NCBI RefSeq assembly: GCF_047553045.1
Contig: NZ_CP180208.1
Coordinates: forward strand, 1,674,001-1,738,000
Length of the DNA: 64,000 nucleotides
Reading direction: 5' to 3'
DNA from: Sphingomonas_L flavalba_A
GTDB taxonomy: Bacteria > Pseudomonadota > Alphaproteobacteria > Sphingomonadales > Sphingomonadaceae
The notes under the pieces: model-generated
Seen by the model: the letters and a program-made list of their open reading frames with translations, nothing else
What the model was told of the DNA's origin: nothing
Database searches by the model: none
Translations under genes and position numbers: made by a program
Part shown: positions 52,511 to 60,622 of the stretch, piece by piece
Position numbering within the stretch: the stretch's first letter is position 1
Layout of the letters: each line of letters opens with the position of its first letter

Positions 52511-53455
52511 TCAGATCGTCGTTATCCTGCTCAGATAGGATTCCCCGACCGCGCGGGTCACCGGCCCGACCGCGCCGTCGCCGATCCTGCGCCCGTCGAC
52601 GGATGCCACCGGCGTAATCCCGCCCAATGTGCCGGTGACGAAGGCCTCGTCGGCCGAATAGACCTCGGCCAGCGTGAAATCCTTCTCGCGCACCACGCCG
52701 ATTTCCTCGCCGTAGAGCGCCATCACCTTGCGCCGGGTGATGCCGTTGAAATTGCATGCGCCGGTCGACGTCCACAGTTCCTTGCCGCGGACGATGAAGA
52801 AATTGGTCGAATTGCAACTGGCGACGAAGCCGCGCTGGTCGAGCATCAACGCCTCGTCGCAACCGGCGTTCAGCGCCTGGATCAGCGCCTGGATCAGGTT
52901 CAGCCGGCTGTGCGAATTGAGCCGAAGGTCGAACACGTCCGGCGTACTGCACCGGAAGGTAGAGGTCAGCAGCTTCAGCCCGCTCCGCGTCGCGGTGGGG
53001 ATCAGCGCCTTGTATTCCGCGACGATGACCATCGTCGGCTTGCCGACGGCGAAGCGCGGGTCCTGCGTTGGCGTCCGCTTCAGCCCGCGCGTCACCATCA
53101 GGCGAATGTGGACACCGTCGCGCATCCCATTCGCGTCGACGGTCGCGCGGATCGCCGCTTCAACCGCCCGCCGGTCCTTGCCAAGGTCAAGGTCGATCGC
53201 GCGCAATCCCTCGAACAACCGGTCGAGATGATCGTCGAGCGCCACCAGCCGCCCGTCGATCAGCCGCAGCCCTTCCCACACCCCGTCGCCCATCGCGAAA
53301 CCGGAATCGAACACCGACACCATCGCCTGGGAACGGTGGAAGAACGCGCCGTTCACATACACCTGGACATCGTCGTTGCGCGGGTCGCTGGGGTAGACCT
53401 GCGCGCCGGAAAAGCCGGGCGCATCTTCACCGCTGTCGCTGGCGGAGAATGTCAT
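52511..53455 (-). CDS. Class IV aminotransferase-like protein lacking the PLP lysine
   Basis: The 314-residue protein has the fold-type IV layout (VYVNGAFFHRSQAMVSVFDS near the N-terminus, GMRDGVHIRLMVTRG, the DEALMLDQRGFVASCNSTNFF region and EVYSADEAFVTGTLGGITPV). Aligning through AGCDEA without gaps puts Asn180 (codon 52918-52916) at the Schiff-base Lys of D-amino acid aminotransferase, and Ser213 at the PLP N1-contacting Glu; Arg184 is the nearest base. Annotators would call it a D-amino-acid or branched-chain aminotransferase, but catalysis by the classical mechanism is doubtful. It is divergent from phzF with a GntR-type operator between them. Confidence 0.85.
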   Translation of the reverse strand: MTFSASDSGEDAPGFSGAQVYPSDPRNDDVQVYVNGAFFHRSQAMVSVFDSGFAMGDGVWEGLRLIDGRLVALDDHLDRLFEGLRAIDLDLGKDRRAVEAAIRATVDANGMRDGVHIRLMVTRGLKRTPTQDPRFAVGKPTMVIVAEYKALIPTATRSGLKLLTSTFRCSTPDVFDLRLNSHSRLNLIQALIQALNAGCDEALMLDQRGFVASCNSTNFFIVRGKELWTSTGACNFNGITRRKVMALYGEEIGVVREKDFTLAEVYSADEAFVTGTLGGITPVASVDGRRIGDGAVGPVTRAVGESYLSRITTI

Positions 53456-53512
53456 CGAGCCGGCCCCTTTTTGGCTATGGTATCACCGTTCGGCTCTAAA
53501 AACCGCACGGCC

Positions 53513-53526
53513 GATTGTCAACAATC
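53513..53526. promoter_or_regulatory. GntR-type operator between aminotransferase-like gene and phzF-family gene
   Basis: GATTGTCAACAATC, an almost perfect 14-bp inverted repeat, in the divergent region between 53455 and 53576. The same ATTGTCRACAAT core occurs twice beside the GntR gene at 55105-55118 and 55216-55229, so the GntR protein probably controls both divergent genes here. Confidence 0.7.
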
Positions 53527-53575
53527 GACCCAAACTATATGCCACCGGTCGAAGGAAGATATCGGACCCCACCCC

Positions 53576-54382
53576 ATGCAGTGTTTCATCGTCGCCGCGT
53601 TCAGCGATACGCCCTTTCACGGCAATCCGGCGGGCGTCTGCGTGCTCGATGCCGCCCTCCCCCCGGCGACGATGCAGGCGATCGCCGCCGAACTGCGCCA
53701 GCCGGAAACCGCCTTTGTGCTGCGGACCGGCGATGATTGGGCGATCCGCTGGTTCTCGCCCGTCGTCGAAGTCGCGTTATGCGGCCACGCGACGCTCGCC
53801 GCCGCCTGCGTGCTGTGGAACGCGCTCGGTGTCGAACAGCACGTGCTGCACTTCGCGTCGGCCAGCGGGCCGCTCGCCGCCGAACGTGACCCTGACGGAA
53901 CGATCTGGCTCGATTTCCCCGCGACCGCCGGCACGCCCGGCGCCGTGCCGGCCGAACTCGCCGCCTGCATCGACATCGGCTGGGTCGCCGCCGCCCGCCA
54001 CGACGACCGCTGGCTGCTCGAATGCGCCGACGCGGCGGCGGTCCGCGCTGCCCGGCCCGATTTCGCCCGGCTGGCGCGTACCGGCATCCGCTCGCTGATC
54101 CTGACCGCCCGGTCCGACCGCCCCGGCCATGACATCGTCTCGCGCAACTTCGCGCCGATCGTCGGCGTCGACGAAGATCAGGTCACCGGCGCCGCCCATG
54201 CCTGCCTCGCGCCCCACTGGCACGGCCGCCTCGGCCCCGATCTGACCTGCTGGCAGGCATCGGCGCGCGGCGGCACGGTCAGAACCCGGCTGCGCGGCGA
54301 CCGGGTCGCGCTTGGCGGTCGCGCGGTGATCGAATTCGCTGGCGCCATGCCCGCAATCGCCATGCCCACCGCCCCCGCCTGA
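53576..54382 (+). CDS. PhzF family isomerase
   Basis: A 268-residue PhzF-superfamily protein (diaminopimelate-epimerase-like fold) of unknown substrate; relatives isomerise phenazine precursors or act on amino acid derivatives. Visible landmarks are HGNPAGVCVLDA near the N-terminus, the catalytic Glu in RQPETAFVL, and the Gly/Cys-containing VVEVALCGHATLAAACVLW segment. The C-terminal half ends with QVTGAAHACLAPHW, close to the second active-site loop. A GntR-type operator precedes it, and a GntR regulator lies convergently downstream, so it belongs to the same small regulon. The ATG at 53576 has no strong Shine-Dalgarno. Confidence 0.92.
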   Translation: MQCFIVAAFSDTPFHGNPAGVCVLDAALPPATMQAIAAELRQPETAFVLRTGDDWAIRWFSPVVEVALCGHATLAAACVLWNALGVEQHVLHFASASGPLAAERDPDGTIWLDFPATAGTPGAVPAELAACIDIGWVAAARHDDRWLLECADAAAVRAARPDFARLARTGIRSLILTARSDRPGHDIVSRNFAPIVGVDEDQVTGAAHACLAPHWHGRLGPDLTCWQASARGGTVRTRLRGDRVALGGRAVIEFAGAMPAIAMPTAPA

Positions 54383-54400
54383 TCGCGCTTCCGCTCATCC

Positions 54401-55087
54401 TCAGGCGTCGACCTGTTCCTTCCGCGCTTTCAGAAAACGTTCGGTTTCCTCGCTGCCCAGCCGCATATGCTGCAGGATTTCGGCCTCCATCACCGGCCAG
54501 GAATCGCCCAGCGCGGCGGCGACGAAGCTGTCATGGCCGGTGCGGCGCGGGCCGTGGCGGCCATGCGCCAGGTAGTTGGCGGCAAGGTAAAGCTGCAACC
54601 GTCCTTTCAGCCCGCCCCAGATTTCCAACAACAACTGGTGATCCGCCGCTTCATACACAAGCGAATGCAGGTGCATCTCGCGGCGGATGCACTCCAGCTC
54701 GTCAGCGCTGTCGATCGCGGCGAGCAGCGCCTGCTGACGTTGCAGCATTTCCAAGCGGAAGGCCGCGTCACGCCGGTCCCAGGCCAGCCTGAACGCGAAC
54801 ATCTCCAGCGTCGTGCGCAACGAATAGATTTCGCGGATCGCGGATTCCGACAATTCGGTCACGCGCGTCCCGCTGAACGGCACCTGGACCAGCAACCCTT
54901 CGTCGATCAGCTGGCGGATCGCCTCGCGCAACGGCCCCCGGCTGACCCCGAACTGCTCGGCCAGCGCGGTCTCGATCAGCGCCGATCCGGGCACCAGGTC
55001 TCCGGCGAAGATCGCCTTGCGCAGCGCGTCCGCAATACGCGCGCCAAAGGTCTGCTTTTGCAGTTTTCCGACCGCCGGAACGCTCAA
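54401..55087 (-). CDS. GntR family (FCD) transcriptional regulator
   Basis: A 228-residue FadR/FCD-type repressor. The winged helix is at about 12-78, with IADALRKAIFAGDLVPGSAL and EQFGVSRGPLREAIRQLIDE; the FCD effector domain (about 95-220) contains HLHSLVYEAADHQLLLEIW, giving the metal/carboxylate-binding His residues usual for the group. The start is TTG 55087, preceded by AGGAGAGG. A GATTGTCGACAAAT half-matching palindrome lies 18 bp upstream for autoregulation, and a perfect copy is at 55216. Target genes probably include itself, the symporter, phzF-family and aminotransferase-like genes. Effector unknown, likely a small carboxylate or amino acid. Confidence 0.92.
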   Translation of the reverse strand: MSVPAVGKLQKQTFGARIADALRKAIFAGDLVPGSALIETALAEQFGVSRGPLREAIRQLIDEGLLVQVPFSGTRVTELSESAIREIYSLRTTLEMFAFRLAWDRRDAAFRLEMLQRQQALLAAIDSADELECIRREMHLHSLVYEAADHQLLLEIWGGLKGRLQLYLAANYLAHGRHGPRRTGHDSFVAAALGDSWPVMEAEILQHMRLGSEETERFLKARKEQVDA

Positions 55088-55104
55088 TCACCCTCTCCTG
55101 AATT

Positions 55105-55118
55105 GATTGTCGACAAAT
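55105..55118. promoter_or_regulatory. GntR-type operator upstream of the GntR gene
   Basis: GATTGTCGACAAAT shares 11 of 12 core positions with ATTGTCGACAAT and lies 17 bp from the TTG start of the GntR gene on the minus strand, appropriate for autoregulation. Second of three copies of the motif in the window. Confidence 0.65.
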
Positions 55119-55215
55119 AGCCCGGCGGGCATCGCCGCACAACCGCCGCACCCATTCCCGGCCCGCGCGCCCGCCCCGCGCGAACACCGCTTGCCTGTCC
55201 CATTCAGCGGCGATA

Positions 55216-55229
55216 GATTGTCGACAATC
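55216..55229. promoter_or_regulatory. GntR-type operator upstream of the dicarboxylate symporter
   Basis: GATTGTCGACAATC is a perfect 14-bp palindrome in the 294-bp divergent region between the GntR gene and the symporter. An AT-rich patch AATTAAAATATCC follows at once (55231-55243) and may hold the symporter -10 element. No gene is present in 55088-55381. Confidence 0.72.
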
Positions 55230-55381
55230 AATTAAAATATCCTGATACGCCGTTTGGGCTGGCCCCGATCCCGCGCGACAGATGCGGAACGACCGCCACC
55301 GGCCCGCGATCAAGGGAGGACAGGCTTGACGACCCGCAATCGCCCCCACCGCCGCGCGCCGGCGGCGGACGCGCACCGCGC

Positions 55382-56689
55382 ATGAGCGTCAACGCCACCC
55401 CGTCGGCGCACAGGCGAAGCTGGCTGCGCCGCTACTGGTTCGACATTCCGCTGTGGAAACGGATCATCCCCGCCTTCATCCTCGGCGTCGCCGTCGGCGT
55501 GCTGTACGGAGAGGACGCGACCCGGCTGCAATGGATGGGCGACATCTTCGTCCGGCTGGCACGGATGCTGGTCGCACCGCTGATCTTCTTCACGATCACC
55601 GCCGGGGTCATCGGCATGGGCGATCCGAAGCGGCTTGGGTCGCTCGGCATCCGCGCGCTGCTGCTGTTCGCCGGAACCGCGCTGATCGCCGCCACGGTCG
55701 GCGTCATCCTCGGCCTGCTCCTCGAACCGGGGGTCGGCGTCAGCCTGCTCGGCGTCAAACCGCAGACGATCAACGCCGGCCGCACGCTCAGCGAGCAACT
55801 GCTGGCGATCATCCCGCTCAATCCGGTCCAGGCGCTTGCCGACGGGGATATGCTGGCGATCATCTTCTTCGCGATCTTCTTCGCCATCGCGGTGTTGACG
55901 CTTGGCGCACGCGCGCAGCCGCTGAACGCCGTGATCGGCATCGCCTCGGAAGCGATGATGAAGATGATCATCTTCGTGATGGAAACCGCGCCGTTCGGCG
56001 TGTTCGGCCTGATGGCGGCGGTGGTCGGTGCCAACGGTCTCGGCGCGTTCGTCAACGTGTCGCTGCTCGCGCTCGGCACGCTTGCCGGCTGCGCGATCCA
56101 GCTGCTCGTCGTCCATACCGGAATCATCGCGCTGCTCGGCCGGCTGTCGCCGGCGCGCTACCTGCGCGGCGCGGTCGACGCGCTGGTCGTCGCCTTCTCC
56201 ACCTCTTCCAGTTCCGCCAGCCTGCCGGTCGAAATGGCGATCGCCGAAAAGCGCTTCGGCCTGCACAAGACGATCCTGTCCACCGTGCTTCCGGTCGGCG
56301 TCGGCATCGCCCGCGACGGCACCGCGATGTTCGTCGCGCTGCTGTCGATGTTCGCCATACAGGCACTCGGCATCACCCCGACACTGACCGATCTGGCGCT
56401 GGTCGTCGCCGTCTCGACCCTGCTTGCGCTCGGTGCGCCACCGATTCCGTCGGCGGCGATGTTCATGATGGCGGCGGTGCTTTCCGTCGTCGGGATCAGC
56501 GACGCGCAGGCGGCGATCATCGTCGGCTTCATCCTGCCGTTCGACCGATTGCTCGACATGATGCGCACCGTGGTCAACGTGTCGACCAACATGGTCAACG
56601 CCACCGTCATGGCGCGCTGGTCGGGCGAGATGGACGTCGATATCTACACCGGGCGGCATGCCGCCGACGCCGCCGACCGCGGGAGTTGA
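55382..56689 (+). CDS. Dicarboxylate/amino acid:cation symporter (DAACS family)
   Basis: The 435-residue inner membrane transporter has the GltPh-type fold: eight membrane helices with two re-entrant loops. The HP1 serine tip is TSSSSASLPVEM and the substrate/cation region GVGIARDGTAMF corresponds to the NMDGTA motif, where ARDGTA replaces NMDGTA. DALVVAFSTSSS and VNVSTNMVNATVM close the substrate site, with Asn in the last helix binding sodium or proton. Substrate is probably a dicarboxylate or glutamate/aspartate-like amino acid. It is divergent from GntR with a perfect operator between them. Confidence 0.92.
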   Translation: MSVNATPSAHRRSWLRRYWFDIPLWKRIIPAFILGVAVGVLYGEDATRLQWMGDIFVRLARMLVAPLIFFTITAGVIGMGDPKRLGSLGIRALLLFAGTALIAATVGVILGLLLEPGVGVSLLGVKPQTINAGRTLSEQLLAIIPLNPVQALADGDMLAIIFFAIFFAIAVLTLGARAQPLNAVIGIASEAMMKMIIFVMETAPFGVFGLMAAVVGANGLGAFVNVSLLALGTLAGCAIQLLVVHTGIIALLGRLSPARYLRGAVDALVVAFSTSSSSASLPVEMAIAEKRFGLHKTILSTVLPVGVGIARDGTAMFVALLSMFAIQALGITPTLTDLALVVAVSTLLALGAPPIPSAAMFMMAAVLSVVGISDAQAAIIVGFILPFDRLLDMMRTVVNVSTNMVNATVMARWSGEMDVDIYTGRHAADAADRGS

Positions 56690-56797
56690 CGCCGCGCCCC
56701 GGCAAGGCGATTAGCCGTTGGCGGAACGGGCTGAATCCCGCTTCGTAACGGTCGATTCCATCTCATCCTCTAAGGCAGGGCGCCCAGGCGGACCACC

Positions 56798-59700
56798 ATG
56801 AACGACACCCATCTCTTTGCCGCATTCGCGCCGCCGATCCGCGAACAGTCCCCCCTCCGCCGCGCGATCACCGCCGCCTATCGTCGCCCGGAACCGGATT
56901 GCGTCCGCCCGCTGCTCGATGCCGCCGCGCTGCCGCCGGAAACCCAGGCGGCGGCGCGCGATACGGCGCGCGCGCTGATTACCGCGCTGCGCGCCAATCG
57001 CAGCACCGGCGGGGTCGAGGGGCTGGTTCAGGAATTTTCGCTGTCCAGCCAGGAAGGCGTGGCGCTGATGTGCCTGGCGGAAGCCTTGCTGCGCATCCCC
57101 GACGACGCAACGCGAGACGCACTGATCCGCGACAAGATCGCGAACGGCGACTGGAAATCCCATGTCGGTGGCGAACGCTCGCTGTTCGTCAACGCGGCAA
57201 GCTGGGGGTTGGTCGTCGCCGGCACGCTGTTCGACAGCGTCGACGACAAGGGGCTGGCGGCGGCGCTGGCCCGCGTCGTCACCCGCGCTGGCGAGCCGGT
57301 GATCCGCCGCGCCGTCGCGCTGGCGATGCGGATGATGGGCGAACAGTTCGTCACCGGCGAAACGATCGCCGAGGCGCTGAAGCGCGCCCGCAAGATGGAG
57401 GCGAAGGGCTTCACCTACAGCTACGACATGCTGGGTGAAGCGGCGACCACCGCCGCCGACGCCGCCCGCTATCTGGACGACTATGAAAAGGCGATCGCGG
57501 CAATCGGCGCGGCATCCGCCGGGCGCGGCATCTACGAAGGGCCGGGCATTTCGATCAAGCTGTCCGCCCTTCACCCCCGCTATGTCCGCGCTCAGGCGGA
57601 TCGGGTGATGACCGAATTGCTGCCGCGGGTGAAGGCGCTGGCCCTGCTCGCCAAATCCCACGACATCGGCCTCAACATCGACGCGGAAGAGGCGGACCGG
57701 CTGGAACTGTCGCTCGACCTGCTCGAAAGTCTGGCGCTCGATCCGGATCTCGCCGGGTGGAACGGCCTCGGCTTCGTCGTCCAGGCCTATGGCAAGCGCT
57801 GTCCGTTCGTCATCGACTGGATCATCGACCTCGCCCAGCGGGCAAACCGGCGGATCATGGTCCGGCTGGTGAAGGGCGCCTATTGGGACGCGGAAATCAA
57901 GCGCGCCCAGGTCGACGGCCTCGCCGATTTCCCCGTCTACACGCGCAAGGTCCACACCGACGTCGCCTACATCGCCTGCGCGAAGAAACTGCTCGCCAAC
58001 CGACAGGTGGTCTTCCCGCAATTCGCCACCCACAACGCGCAGTCGCTGGCGACGATCTATCAGCTCGCCGGGCCGGATTTCCGCATCGGCGACTGGGAAT
58101 TCCAGTGCCTGCACGGCATGGGCGAACCGCTGTACGAACAGGTCGTCGGCGCCGCCAATCTTGGCCGCCCGTGCCGCATCTATGCCCCGGTCGGCACGCA
58201 CGAAACGCTGCTCGCCTATCTCGTCCGCCGCCTGCTCGAAAACGGCGCCAACTCCTCGTTCGTCAACCGGATCGGCGATCCGGCGGTATCGATCGACGAA
58301 CTGATCGGCGATCCGGTCGATGCGGTCCGCGCCATGGCGGCGCCCGGCGCGCAGCACGATCTGATCGCGCTGCCGGCGGCGCTCTATCCGGATCGGGTCA
58401 ATTCCGCCGGCATCGACCTCAGCGACGAAGACGCGCTGCACGCCCTCAGCCGCGCGCTCGCCGAAAGCGCGGCGACCGACTGGGCGGCCGGGCAGGACGG
58501 CACCGCGCGGCAAGTCCGCAACCCGGCGGACCATCGTGATGTGGTCGGTATCGTCCATGACATGTCGGTGCCGCAGGCGGGCGCTGCCGTGGCCCGTGCC
58601 GCGACGTCCGGCTGGCCGTCCGTACCGGTCGCCGATCGCGCCGCGATGCTGGAGCGCGCCGCCGACGCGATGCAGGCGCGGATGCCGGTGCTGCTCGGCC
58701 TGATCGCGCGCGAGGCGGGAAAATCCATTCCCAACGCGATCGCCGAAGTGCGCGAGGCAATCGATTTCCTGCGCTATTACGCGCTGCGCGCCCGCCAGAC
58801 CTTCGGCGCGGAGCAGCAGCCGCTCGGGCCGGTCGTCTGCATCAGCCCGTGGAATTTCCCGCTGGCGATCTTCACCGGCCAGGTCTGCGCCGCGCTCGTC
58901 GCCGGCAACCCGGTGCTCGCCAAACCGGCGGAGGAAACTCCGCTGATCGCGGCCGAAGGTGTCCGCCTGCTGCACGAAGCCGGCGTCCCCGCCGACGCGC
59001 TGCAACTGGTCTGCGGCGCCGGGGATATCGGCGCGGCGCTGGTCGCGGCGCCGGAAACCGCGGGCGTCATGTTCACCGGCTCGACGGACGTCGCACGGCT
59101 GATCCAGAAACAGCTCGCCGAACGCCTGTCGCCTGCCGGCAAGCCGATCCCGCTGGTCGCCGAAACCGGCGGCCAGAACGCGATGATCGTCGATTCCTCC
59201 GCCCTCGCCGAACAGGTGGTGGCGGACGTCATCGCTTCCGCCTTCGACAGCGCCGGCCAGCGTTGCTCGGCGCTGCGCATCCTCTGCCTGCAGGACGACG
59301 TCGCCGATCGTACGCTGACCATGCTGAAAGGCGCGCTCAAGGAACTGCGTATCGGCCGGACGGACCGGCTGGCGGTCGATACCGGCCCGGTCATCACCGC
59401 AGAGGCCAGGGCCAACATTGAAAAGCACATCGAGGCGATGCGCGCGCGCGGCCGCAAGGTGGAGCAGCAGGACATGCCCGCCGAAACCGCGCTCGGCACC
59501 TTCGTCGCGCCGACGATCATCGAACTGGACAGCATCGCCGATCTGGAACGCGAGGTATTCGGCCCGGTCCTCCACGTCATCCGTTACCGCCGTGAGGACG
59601 TCGACGGGCTGGTCGCCGCGATCAACGCCACCGGCTACGGCCTGACCTTCGGCCTGCACAGCCGTCTCGACGAAACGATCGCCCGGATCACCGCGCAGGT

Positions 59701-60415
59701 GAAGGCCGGCAACCTCTACGTCAACCGCAACGTCATCGGCGCGATCGTCGGGGTCCAGCCGTTCGGCGGGCGCGGCCTGTCGGGCACCGGCCCCAAGGCG
59801 GGCGGCCCGCTCTACATCAACCGGCTGACCCGTCTCGCCCCCCCCGGTCCGGCCCCGGTGGCGGCCCCGGCCAACGCGGCGCTGGCGGATTTCGCCGGCT
59901 GGCTGGACGGGCGCGGCGAAACGGATGCCGCCGGCATCGCTCGCGCGCTCGGCAGCGCCTCCCCCGTCTGGTTCGAAACGGAACTCCCCGGCCCGGTCGG
60001 CGAACGCAACCTCTACGCCCTCCACCCGCGCGGCACGATCCTGCTTCGTCCCGCCACCCGCAGCGGGCTGTACCATCAGCTCGCCGCCGCGCTGGCGACC
60101 GGCAACACCGCCTGCGTAGAGGCTCCGCCGGAACTGACCGCATCGCTCGCCGATCTGCCGCCGTCGGTGCGCGGGCGGATCGTCCAGTCGGCCGAAATCT
60201 CCGCCGCGCTGGTCGAAGGCGAAGGCGCGGATGTCAGCGCCGTGCTTGGCGAACTCGCCGCCCGCCCCGGCGCGGTGGTTTCGGTCCACGCCGCCACCAC
60301 CGCCGCCCTCGCCACCGCCGATGCCTATTGCAGCGCCTGGCTGATCGAGGAGGTGGCAACCTCGATCAACACCACGGCGGCAGGCGGAAACGCCAGCCTG
60401 ATGGCTATCGGATAA
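56798..60415 (+). CDS. putA: Bifunctional proline dehydrogenase / P5C dehydrogenase PutA (no DNA-binding domain)
   Basis: PutA converts proline to glutamate. The 1205-residue protein has the proline dehydrogenase barrel at about 150-470 (GPGISIKLSALHPRY, GLNIDAEEADRLELSLDLL, FVVQAYGKRCPFVIDWIIDL) and the glutamate-semialdehyde dehydrogenase at about 540-1010, with catalytic Cys823 in GQRCSALR and Glu in VAETGGQNAMIV. A further 190 residues form the C-terminal ALDH-like cap typical of longer PutA types. The N-terminus (NDTHLFAAFAPPIREQSPLR) lacks the ribbon-helix-helix repressor domain of enterobacterial PutA, so regulation must come from elsewhere. The ATG at 56798 has a weak Shine-Dalgarno; 108 bp separate it from the symporter. 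Confidence 0.97.
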   Translation: MNDTHLFAAFAPPIREQSPLRRAITAAYRRPEPDCVRPLLDAAALPPETQAAARDTARALITALRANRSTGGVEGLVQEFSLSSQEGVALMCLAEALLRIPDDATRDALIRDKIANGDWKSHVGGERSLFVNAASWGLVVAGTLFDSVDDKGLAAALARVVTRAGEPVIRRAVALAMRMMGEQFVTGETIAEALKRARKMEAKGFTYSYDMLGEAATTAADAARYLDDYEKAIAAIGAASAGRGIYEGPGISIKLSALHPRYVRAQADRVMTELLPRVKALALLAKSHDIGLNIDAEEADRLELSLDLLESLALDPDLAGWNGLGFVVQAYGKRCPFVIDWIIDLAQRANRRIMVRLVKGAYWDAEIKRAQVDGLADFPVYTRKVHTDVAYIACAKKLLANRQVVFPQFATHNAQSLATIYQLAGPDFRIGDWEFQCLHGMGEPLYEQVVGAANLGRPCRIYAPVGTHETLLAYLVRRLLENGANSSFVNRIGDPAVSIDELIGDPVDAVRAMAAPGAQHDLIALPAALYPDRVNSAGIDLSDEDALHALSRALAESAATDWAAGQDGTARQVRNPADHRDVVGIVHDMSVPQAGAAVARAATSGWPSVPVADRAAMLERAADAMQARMPVLLGLIAREAGKSIPNAIAEVREAIDFLRYYALRARQTFGAEQQPLGPVVCISPWNFPLAIFTGQVCAALVAGNPVLAKPAEETPLIAAEGVRLLHEAGVPADALQLVCGAGDIGAALVAAPETAGVMFTGSTDVARLIQKQLAERLSPAGKPIPLVAETGGQNAMIVDSSALAEQVVADVIASAFDSAGQRCSALRILCLQDDVADRTLTMLKGALKELRIGRTDRLAVDTGPVITAEARANIEKHIEAMRARGRKVEQQDMPAETALGTFVAPTIIELDSIADLEREVFGPVLHVIRYRREDVDGLVAAINATGYGLTFGLHSRLDETIARITAQVKAGNLYVNRNVIGAIVGVQPFGGRGLSGTGPKAGGPLYINRLTRLAPPGPAPVAAPANAALADFAGWLDGRGETDAAGIARALGSASPVWFETELPGPVGERNLYALHPRGTILLRPATRSGLYHQLAAALATGNTACVEAPPELTASLADLPPSVRGRIVQSAEISAALVEGEGADVSAVLGELAARPGAVVSVHAATTAALATADAYCSAWLIEEVATSINTTAAGGNASLMAIG

Positions 60416-60622
60416 GTTAAATATTCAACTTTTTGTTGCAAAGCGCGCCCGGTACGTGCACCCCTTGTGGCGTCCGCTCGACAAGCGGGCGGCGCCTCGG
60501 TATCAGCCGCGGCAATTCGACGTTATGGCAAGCCAATTGACCCTTGATCGCGCCGAATCCCGGCATGCGTATCCCGCCGCACCCCGGCGGAACGCGCCGG
60601 CCTGCACCGGAACTCCGCGCGA
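60416..60622. other. Short intergenic region with CAAC-T5-GTTG inverted repeat
   Basis: Just after the putA stop, CAAC (60426-60429), five T and GTTG (60435-60438) form a small inverted repeat in an AT-rich pocket, which may be a regulatory site or weak hairpin; no T-tract follows a strong stem. A 33-codon ORF from ATG 60525 ends in TGA overlapping the thiolase-like start (ATGA); I do not annotate it as a gene. Confidence 0.4.

Noticed and set aside
56711..60289. A 1192-codon open frame on the minus strand opposite putA
   Set aside because: It mirrors the putA codons, has repeated His/Arg/Gly low-complexity composition and no domain, so it is a shadow frame.
60426..60438. CAAC-TTTTT-GTTG as a terminator for putA
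   Set aside because: A 4-bp stem without a following T-tract is too weak to call.
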